Below, piece after piece: positions 57,553-64,000 of a DNA stretch of 64,000 nucleotides; positions within the stretch are counted from its first letter, which is position 1, and every line of letters starts with the position of its first letter. The notes beneath the pieces are model-generated. The model saw only the letters and a list, made by a program, of their open reading frames with translations, was not told the DNA's origin and did no database searches. The position numbers were made by a program, and so were the translations under genes. Source of the stretch: Chelydra serpentina (lineage: Eukaryota > Chordata > Testudines > Chelydridae); contig JBAIAC010000001.1 of assembly GCA_037349315.1 (NCBI GenBank), positions 8,012,501 to 8,076,500 of the forward strand. Reading direction: 5' to 3'.

Positions 57553-58894
57553 GTATTTGTAAGCAAAAATGCCACAGTATTTTACAAAAAGTCCATCCCG
57601 ACACTGTAGTTTCTAATATCATGCCTCTGTAGCGTTTTTATAATTTTTTCTTTACAGAACCATTTTCACACTGCAGGGACACTCCCTTGTTACCATAGGA
57701 CCAATGAAAAGTGCTGTACCTCTGGCATGGATTCATTCTTTAGTCCGAGAAATGAAACTAGAGATTTTCTCTTTCATAACTACCAAGTGACAATGACTTG
57801 GCAGGAGACCGTTTTTAAACTGATAAAACTTGACATTATCCCTTTAAGTAAAAAATAATAAATTAAAAAAATCTTACCACTGATTCTGGCCCTGACACTT
57901 GCAATCAGAGCCGCACGGTGAACCCCTGTGCCCATGCAAAGCCCCAGTGAAATCAGTGCAGCTCCTCATAGGCACAAAGGTGTGCAACACAGCTTGAACT
58001 GCAGGGCTGGAGCCTGTAGTCTTACTAATTCTACATCCAAAGAAAATATATTTTTTTAAGAGTTGCAGTTGTGAAAACAAGGCCAAATACATCAAACCAT
58101 TTCCCTGCTCAAAAAGGCACTGCCTTTGAAGAACTCTATGGCCCCATCCTGCAAACACTTTTGCATGCGAGTAACTTTACTCACACAAATAGTCCCATTA
58201 ACTTCAACAGGGTATCAGTATGAGCACATGAATTAAGTCACAGGATCAGGTCCTTTTCATTTTGTTTCTTAAAAAATAAGTCATTTTTTTAGAAAGAGTC
58301 TATATCATTTACTTATCTTTACAAATTCCAAAATCTTTGTCTACTATGGTGTTAATAAAGTAGCCCAGCTCGCCACACATGAACAATTTTATAACAAAGC
58401 AGTGTGTCCTGCCAATGGGATGAAGACATTGGCAGGAAATAGTTAATAAAAATATATTGGCTATTTATAACTTACACTACCTTGACTGCTTTGGTTGGCG
58501 TGGAGGGCATCAGTACATCAGAACAACACATGATACATTTACATAAGAGAGCATCCTCTACAAACATAAGAAATAAAATGATCTAAGAGGGTCCAGAAAA
58601 GGGGGGCGGGGGAAGAGGGAGAAAACAAATATAACCCCCACAGTGGTCACACTTTCATCGATTTTTTTTCAGATGTGGTGAAATGAGATGGATTTCAGGG
58701 GTCGAGACCTCCAGAGTTTAGACCCCGTCACAACAGAGACCAGATCATCTATCCATTTAAGAATCGATGGCAGGTAGTATCTGAGCCCAGATAACTAGCA
58801 GGCTGAGGATCGAGGAAGAAGTCTCAGATATATAGATTTTCCCTTAACTCTTACAAAGGAGGTATCAAAGAACAATGAGCAGAAAAATCACTTT

Positions 58895-59600
58895 GGCCCC
58901 AAACTTGCAAACACACACACACGGGGTGTGGAGGCAGGAGGCGAGCATGGGTAGGGTGAGGAGGTGGGAGGCAAGTGGTGAGCCAGCAGCAGGGTGAGGA
59001 GGACGGGTGGGGGTCTGGCTGCGAGCAGAGGTGGGGTGAGGAGGCAGGAGGCGACAACAAGCCACCAGCAGGGTGACAAGGTGGGCAGGGGGGTCTGGCT
59101 GCGAGTGGGGGAGTGAGGAGGTGAGTAGTGAGCCACCAACGAGCAGGAGTTCTCGCGGTGGGCAGGGGGGTGTCTGTGGCAGGGGAGTGAGGAGGCGAGC
59201 GGCAGGTGGGGGGTGAGAAGCGGGCGTATAGGCAGCAGGTGGATCCCCTCTTTGGGGAGGCTAGTCCCCGACTGACCCCTTCTGCCTGCGCTCCCACCCC
59301 CAGCAGCTAGAGCTGTGAGACCCCCCTACACCTGAGGCCACAAGCCCCCCGCCCGGAGAAGCCCCAAGCACCCCTCCCTCTATGGCCGGAGGAGCCCTGG
59401 GCTGGCCGAAACCCTGAGACCTGCCCCCCACACACACCTGCCCGGAGGAGGCCCGGGCTGGCCGAAGCCCAGAAGGTCCCCGCCCGCTCGTCCAGAGGAG
59501 CTCTGGACTGGCCCCCAACCTGTCCGGAGGAGCCCCGGGCCAGCCACAGCTGTACCTCCTGTTCCCTCCCCTCCCCTCCACAGACCCAAGCCACACAGAG
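58895..59600. repeat. GC-rich minisatellite-like repeat
   Basis: From 58920 to 59240 a purine-rich degenerate unit (ggtgaggaggcaggaggcga-like, with 'tctggctgcgag' and 'gccaccagcagggtga' words) recurs several times. From 59330 to 59560 a second unit (cccggaggagccc, gggctggccgaagccc) recurs. The region is probably inside a larger transposon whose right end may be near 59990. ORFs of up to 177 codons here are artefacts of composition. Confidence 0.55.
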
Positions 59601-60901
59601 ATGTTTGTCATTATTATTTAGACTTCTATTATGTAAAAGCATTTTTAAATTTACTTCAGAATTGTTATACAGACATTTACTTTTACCAAAAAAGCACAAG
59701 AAACAATAATAAAAGAGACAAGAACGTGCAAAGCACCGTATTTGTATTTCTATTATGTTAGGTCCAGTAAAGAATAGAGATAACTGTGCATGATTTTTAT
59801 TATTGAGCCTGCAAAAAAAAAACACCCAATGAAACCTCAATAAATGACAATGATTTTGACGTATATATGTGCATATTACTTTATTAACTTTAGGAAAAGA
59901 TAAATAATTTGAGGAAAAAGTGTAAGTGCGGCCACCAGCAAGAGTTGGAGGCCACCAAAAAATGTGTTATGAGAACCCCTAGTCTATAGCGTGGCCAAGA
60001 TAAACATAGCCACACAATCTTTCCAAATGCTAGAGAGCAGTTTGCAGATGAGTTCATTCTGGATATTCTCTGAGGTTCAGGGTGAGCAAATCTTAACAGG
60101 ATGTGTGTTCAAACAAAATGAATCATCCCACCAGTCACTAGTCTCCTCCCCACTTAGATATGCAGCATGAAAAAAGAAAGGGGCAAATCTGTCATCTACA
60201 AGGTATATGCTTGCTGAGTTAGAACTCTCAACCAATTTCTGCCCTGAGCTATACCAATGAAATTCCTCTAATTCCATCAGTGCTACACAGGAATAAATGA
60301 GGGGTGAATTTTGCCATGAGTTTTGTTTACTTTTTTAAATTATTATTTTCCTTAAGATTGCAGACTACACTCTCTTTCTTGCAGGTTCACAGTTTGGGTC
60401 TCTCTGCTCCTCCTGTTGTCAAGTCAAGGACCAGCATTACAAAGACATGTGAATCGTTGTAATTGCATGACTACATACACAGTCACTCACTCTTCTGGGA
60501 GTTTTTTCCTCCTTCCACTTTTTGAGGCAGTCTGCCCTGCTCAAGAGTGAAATCCTTAACACATCCTCTAGAATTCCCTTCTATAGGAGGAGTGAACACT
60601 CCAGAAGAGGGCAGGGCAGCTGCTCACACCTCTATTCAACCTCTTTGGAGCAGGGACTTCATGTATTGTATGTTTGTACCGCACCTAGCACAACAAGGCC
60701 CAACTTGATTGTGGCCTTAGGGCACTACCGCAATATCTATGGTTTTTAAAACTAAGCGGATCTCCACTTCTCCACTTGCAAGCGACATATCTCGACTCAG
60801 ACATTAGCCAAAGCTTCAAATGAGCTACTCTCCAACTCCCAATTCAGCCATTTCCTGATCAAACCAGCTAAATGCGCTGGAGATCTAGGGGCTCGTGGCA
60901 A

Positions 60902-60924
60902 AAATAAATAAATAAATAAATAAA
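60902..60924. repeat. (AAAT)n simple repeat
   Basis: This tetranucleotide run has about five perfect units. Confidence 0.95.
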
Positions 60925-61315
60925 GTGACACACATTTTGGCTGTCTGGAATCCCTGGCGATTCCCTTAGATCACACTCTGTAACCCGGAGACAAACTCCA
61001 CACCCTTACGCTAATGTGGGCGAAAATCCCACACAACCCATTGCTCTCAGCACCCCGCTGGTGAGCCCCACAAGGACCAGGCACGTTTCGGTGGCTGGGG
61101 AAAGGACAGTCAGTGCTCGGGGCTGGGGAGCAATGCAGCGTTCAAACAGCGAGGGGAGGCTGGCTGCACAGCTGTGCACTGCACTGGGGCGGCTGGGCTC
61201 GGCGTGGATAGCAGCGCCCCGGCTCAGGGCTGCCCCGCTCGGCCGGCCGGAGAGGTTCCCTGCGCGCCGGCAGCTTGGAGCCAGGCGGGGATCGCCCGCT
61301 CTCAGCCTCACTCAC

Positions 61316-61475
61316 CGGAGTCCTGCGGGTCCCCGGCCCCTTTCCGCGGGGGGCTGGCCGCTGGCAGCAGCAGCTGTCTCACCAGCTCAGGCAGCCTGTC
61401 CCACTGACACTCCGCCCGGCACCTCTCGATCTCCCCCTCCAGCTTCAGGTACGAATGGGAGCCCTTCGCAGCCAT
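61316..61475 (-). CDS. TTC7A: TTC7A coding exon 1 (start codon)
   Basis: The ATG at 61475 opens with [20 protein letters not shown], followed by [15 protein letters not shown], the conserved TTC7 N-terminus. This start is chosen because of that match and because the codon lies in the CpG island with no longer in-frame family match upstream. The exon encodes residues 1-53 plus one nucleotide. The donor is G|GTGAG at 61315. The last 20 residues ([19 protein letters not shown]) form a low-complexity proline/glycine linker, a part that varies between species. The 5' untranslated region continues upstream on the minus strand, but its start cannot be fixed from sequence alone. Confidence 0.95.
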
Positions 61476-61580
61476 CTTCGCGTCGGTGTCTCCGGTACAG
61501 CAAGAGGGAAGTCCCAGGCTGGCAGTGCCTGGGGAACAGCCGGGCTCCCCTCCCTGCCTTGAGCATGTGCAGAGATCTCC

Positions 61581-61603
61581 GCGTGCATGTTGGGAAGTGA
61601 AGT
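61581..61603 (-). promoter_or_regulatory. ZNF143/STAF-like site upstream of the TTC7A ATG
   Basis: On the minus strand this reads ACTTCACTTCCCAACATGCA followed by CGC. It resembles the long ZNF143 (STAF) promoter motif, whose core is TTCCCAGCATGC preceded by ACTACAA, with a few mismatches. It lies 106-128 bp upstream of the start codon, on the coding strand, at the edge of the CpG island. That is where such sites usually occur. It also embeds an ETS-like CTTCC. Binding is inferred. Confidence 0.6.
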
Positions 61604-62034
61604 TCTAGCTGCAACCTTGCGAGCCTCCGCTTAACCAGCCCCAGAGTTCCCACTACTGCGGGGAAATACCCCCCAAAGCTCCCGTGTTTGCCTAGGAACA
61701 GCTCACTGGTCAGCACCCCTTTCCTCCCCTGTTCTGTCTGCTTTCCCCTCTGCTTTGTATTACTGTTTGCTAACCACCTTACCAGGGCACTCTCCACTTC
61801 ACTTACTTAGCACTTGGAACATAACAAGCGCTAGGTCTTGTTAGTATTTACCTCGGAGGCTGGCTCCTCTTCCTTCCCTTTTATTCCTCAAGTAAATCCC
61901 TGGACTCGAGAAAGGAGTGTGTGATAAAGGAGGTGTGAGCAGTGCTGAGAGAACAACAGGCCTCTGAGGATCAATGTCCTGAAATAACTAGGCATCTCCA
62001 TAATGATGAGGCAACTGAGGCAAAGAGAAGTGAA

Positions 62035-62265
62035 TCATAATATTGCTTTGCACTTCTACTGTGCTTTCCATCCGAGGATTTCACTGTGTTTAACAAACAT
62101 CCATTTATTAAAGGCTGGCAACATCCCTGTGAGGTAAGTATGATATCAGAAACAGACAAAAAGATTAGGTGGCTTGTTCCTGATTGCACATCAAGTGTAT
62201 GGCAGGGCACAGAATCCATCTGTCTCAACTTGCAGAGCTTTGCTTTGCTTACTAGACCCTACTCC
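62035..62265 (-). repeat. MIR-like relic upstream of TTC7A
   Basis: The arrangement (tttgcacttctactgtgctt, catccctgtgaggtaagtat, then acagaatccatctgtctc) follows the reverse-complemented MIR-type repeats seen elsewhere in the window, but is strongly diverged. Confidence 0.45.
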
Positions 62266-62432
62266 TTCCTACCAGAACTTGTACTCGGTGTACCATAAAT
62301 CAAACAATAAGAAATATTTAACTTTTTATTCATCTAAGTGCTTAAATTTCATTCCTGCTAGGGAAGGAGACAGTGCCAGAACAAAGCTTTTGTGTGCTCT
62401 GCAGTACTAGAAAAGAAATGCGCGCACACACA

Positions 62433-62911
62433 CAAAGGATGTGGATAAATTGGAAAGAGTCCAGCGGAGGGCAACAAAAATGATTAGGGGGCTGGAGCAC
62501 ATGACTTATGAGGAGAGGACGAGGGAACTGGGATTGTTTAGCCTGCAGAAGAGAAGAAAGAGGGGGGATTTGATAGTTGCTTTCAACTACCTGAAAGGGG
62601 GTTCCAAAGAGGATGGATCTAGACTGTTCTCAGTGGTAGAAGATGACAGAACAAGGAGTAATGGTCTCAAGTTGCAGAGTGGGAGGTTTAGGTTGGATAT
62701 TAGGAAAAACTTTTTCACTAGTAGGGTGGTGAAGCACTGGAATGGGTTACCTAAGGAGGTGGTGGAATCTCCTTCCTTAGAGGTTTTTAAGGTCAGGCTT
62801 GACAAGGCCCTGGCTGGGATGATTTAGTTGGGGGTGGTCCTGCTTTGAGCAGGGGGTTGGACTAGATGACCTCCTGAGGTCCCTTCCAACCCTGAGATTC
62901 TATGATTCTAT
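62433..62911 (+). mobile_element. CR1 LINE 3' end upstream of TTC7A
   Basis: A plus-strand frame (62441-62827) reads [20 protein letters not shown], then [20 protein letters not shown] and [14 protein letters not shown] to a stop. This is the CR1 ORF2 C-terminus without internal stops. The 3' end follows, with attctatgattctatga at about 62895-62911. It sits next to a CA run (62421-62434). The clean frame suggests a younger copy than 17071-19210. Confidence 0.92.
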
Positions 62912-64000
62912 GAAATCTTTTTTTCACATTTCTTTTCCCTTAAGCTTTGACTAGAATTTTAGTGTACCTCTTAACTCTTTTAGTGCTCGCTTGGATATAT
63001 ATATATATTCTCAACAAAAGCTCATTTCTATATATCTTATATCCTATCACAATTCCATCACTCTCCATTCCAAGTACAGAGCATACTTCTTTGGCCTGGC
63101 TTTCACAAATAAAAGCACTGAAAATGTTTCTCCCCACTCCCTGCCGTTTTACTGGGAAAGGATTGGCAAAGCAACCACAAGTGGTAGGTGCTAGTGACAC
63201 CCCTGAATGCATCACTGGAAAGAGCTTAAGAGACTATGGTGATTGACATGGTATAAAAACCTGGATACAAATTAAATGATTGGAAAATGAAAAAAAATCA
63301 CAAAAATATGCCCACTGGAACTTCCAATTAAGGGTGTTGACAAATACTGTTGTATTTAGGTGACACTGATTGTGCTTCCTGGTGACAAGGTGATAATCTC
63401 TATTTCATACACACATAGTACATACATGTGGAGGCAAGCAGATTCTATGAGGCCAGCTCAGCTCCCCCACAATTCACAGGAGTCCCAATGCATGATTGGG
63501 GCTTCACTGGAAACAGGGCTGAGAGGAAGAAGCAAAGAGCAGCTGCTATATAGGGAAGGCTTCCCTAAAACCAGGATTAAAAGTCCAGGAGAAAGCAAAG
63601 GAAGTTAATGTCTGTCAAACTAGTATTAACTCCCATGATGGAAGCAGCTATACAACACAGCATGAGAGACTGCCATGCTCACAAGAGAGAAGGGAGACCA
63701 TCTGTGTGGGGCACTTGTTTTGCATGTTTGGTCAGAAATCCCTAAGCTCATGGCCAGTGTTTAGCAAGGATCCTACCCCCACCCCACTAACAGACACGTA
63801 TGCATTTTCTGCAATGTCGTTATCCCCATACAAACAAGGGGATGTGAGGAAAATGCACCAGAATGAATTTTACATTTTTTCACAAGTACATTTCCCATTC
63901 AGGGTTTTTTCCACAGCAGATTCTGGTCTAAACTTATTAGTCTAGATACTTTATTGCCTAGCAAACATGAAGCATTTTCTAGTTAATATTTTTATACAGA

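Larger units (their letters stand above)
56011..61315 (-). other. TTC7A: TTC7A intron 1 (5.3 kb)
   Basis: This intron is AT-rich, with a TA/CA microsatellite (57465-57552), a GC-rich minisatellite-like repeat (58895-59600), an (AAAT)n run (60902-60924) and the downstream half of the CpG island. No alternative coding exon is supported. Confidence 0.75.
2353..61475 (-). other. TTC7A: TTC7A gene, 5' part (coding exons 1-8; the rest lies off the left edge)
   Basis: Eight minus-strand exons with AG acceptors and GT donors join in frame into 1041 nt, or 347 codons. Exon lengths are 160, 164, 169, 131, 113, 79, 161 and 64 nt, and no stop interrupts them. The protein resembles the N-terminal 40 percent of vertebrate TTC7A (about 858 residues in human). 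TTC7A rather than TTC7B is indicated by stretches such as [28 protein letters not shown] and [19 protein letters not shown]. Known family role: TTC7 forms an alpha-solenoid that, with FAM126 and EFR3, anchors PI4KA at the plasma membrane for PI4P synthesis. Loss of human TTC7A causes intestinal atresia with immunodeficiency. Introns 3 (28.5 kb) and 5 (18 kb) hold most of the transposable elements. The intact frame and splice sites suggest a working gene. Confidence 0.95.
61000..61620 (-). promoter_or_regulatory. TTC7A: CpG island and promoter region of TTC7A
   Basis: This stretch is much richer in G+C and CpG than the surrounding AT-rich introns. It contains GC-box-like runs and spans the start of intron 1, exon 1 and the presumed 5' untranslated region. 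There is no TATA box at a usable distance, so a dispersed CpG-type promoter is inferred. The exact transcription start cannot be read from sequence. Long ORFs on either strand here are composition artefacts. Confidence 0.8.
61621..64000. other. Upstream flank of TTC7A
   Basis: No coding exon is recognised. The span holds a MIR-like relic (about 62035-62265), a CA run (62421-62434) and a CR1 3' end (62433-62911). In mammals MCFD2 lies head to head with TTC7A. A 5' untranslated exon of MCFD2 could lie here on the plus strand, but no MCFD2 coding sequence is visible. Confidence 0.6.

Noticed and set aside
57413..57622. Cys/Val/Tyr-rich ORF that looks like a membrane peptide
   Set aside because: It is a translation of a TA/CA microsatellite.
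58851..59840. ORFs of 116-177 codons on the minus strand
   Set aside because: The frames follow minisatellite-like units rich in Pro, Gly and Ser, with no family resemblance.
61016..61600. 194-codon plus-strand ORF antisense to TTC7A exon 1
   Set aside because: It lies in the CpG island, where stops are rare, and shows no recognisable domain. The minus-strand exon explains the conservation.
1..64000. CRISPR arrays, bacterial operons, rRNA or functional tRNA genes
   Set aside because: The window has spliced vertebrate exons and retroelements. tRNA-like stretches are SINE heads, and no repeat-spacer array exists.
1..64000. Bird or crocodile origin
   Set aside because: CR1 alone would allow this. 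However, the tortoise Pol III SINE with its CR1-derived tail and the abundance of Penelope and Harbinger families favour a cryptodiran turtle. This remains an inference.

Overview
The window is a piece of vertebrate nuclear DNA, most likely from a cryptodiran turtle. It has spliced coding exons with GT/AG borders, long introns full of transposable elements, and one CpG-rich promoter. The turtle assignment rests on repeats: two tRNA-derived SINEs of the tortoise Pol III (Cry-type) family, one with a CR1-like tail, many CR1 LINE 3' ends, and Penelope-like, hAT and Harbinger families. The assignment is recognition from sequence, not a database result.

The only host gene I can support is TTC7A (tetratricopeptide repeat domain 7A), on the minus strand. 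Its first eight coding exons run from 61475 down to 2353. They join in frame into 1041 nt (347 codons) with no stop, and the rest of the gene lies beyond the left edge. TTC7 proteins scaffold the plasma-membrane PI4KA complex with EFR3 and FAM126. The start codon sits in a CpG island at about 61.0-61.6 kb. A ZNF143/STAF-like site lies about 106-128 bp upstream of the ATG. No second host gene is visible from 61.6 to 64.0 kb.

Layout from left to right: partial intron 8 (1-2352, GC-rich hAT relic); exons 8, 7 and 6 (2353-6639) with introns 7 and 6; intron 5 (6640-24681, 18 kb: SINEs, a solo LTR, paired inverted hAT elements, a 2.1 kb CR1 relic, MITEs); exons 5 and 4 (24682-25366); intron 3 (25367-53893, 28.5 kb, the most TE-rich part); exon 3; intron 2; exon 2; intron 1; exon 1 and promoter; upstream flank.

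Intron 3 holds the most interesting structure. There is an inverted-repeat hAT element (25558-28106) with an 8-bp target duplication and a solo LTR nested in it. There are four Penelope-like insertions, each with a target duplication: one keeps a 512-residue RT/GIY-YIG reading frame, and two are foldbacks whose arms carry hammerhead-ribozyme-like motifs. A 4.6 kb PIF/Harbinger transposon carries relics of both a DDE transposase and a Myb-like ORF, and its ends resemble those of several palindromic MITEs in the window. Nesting gives relative ages in several places (Penelope in MITE, CR1 in Harbinger, Penelope in Penelope, LTR in hAT). No element disrupts a TTC7A exon.
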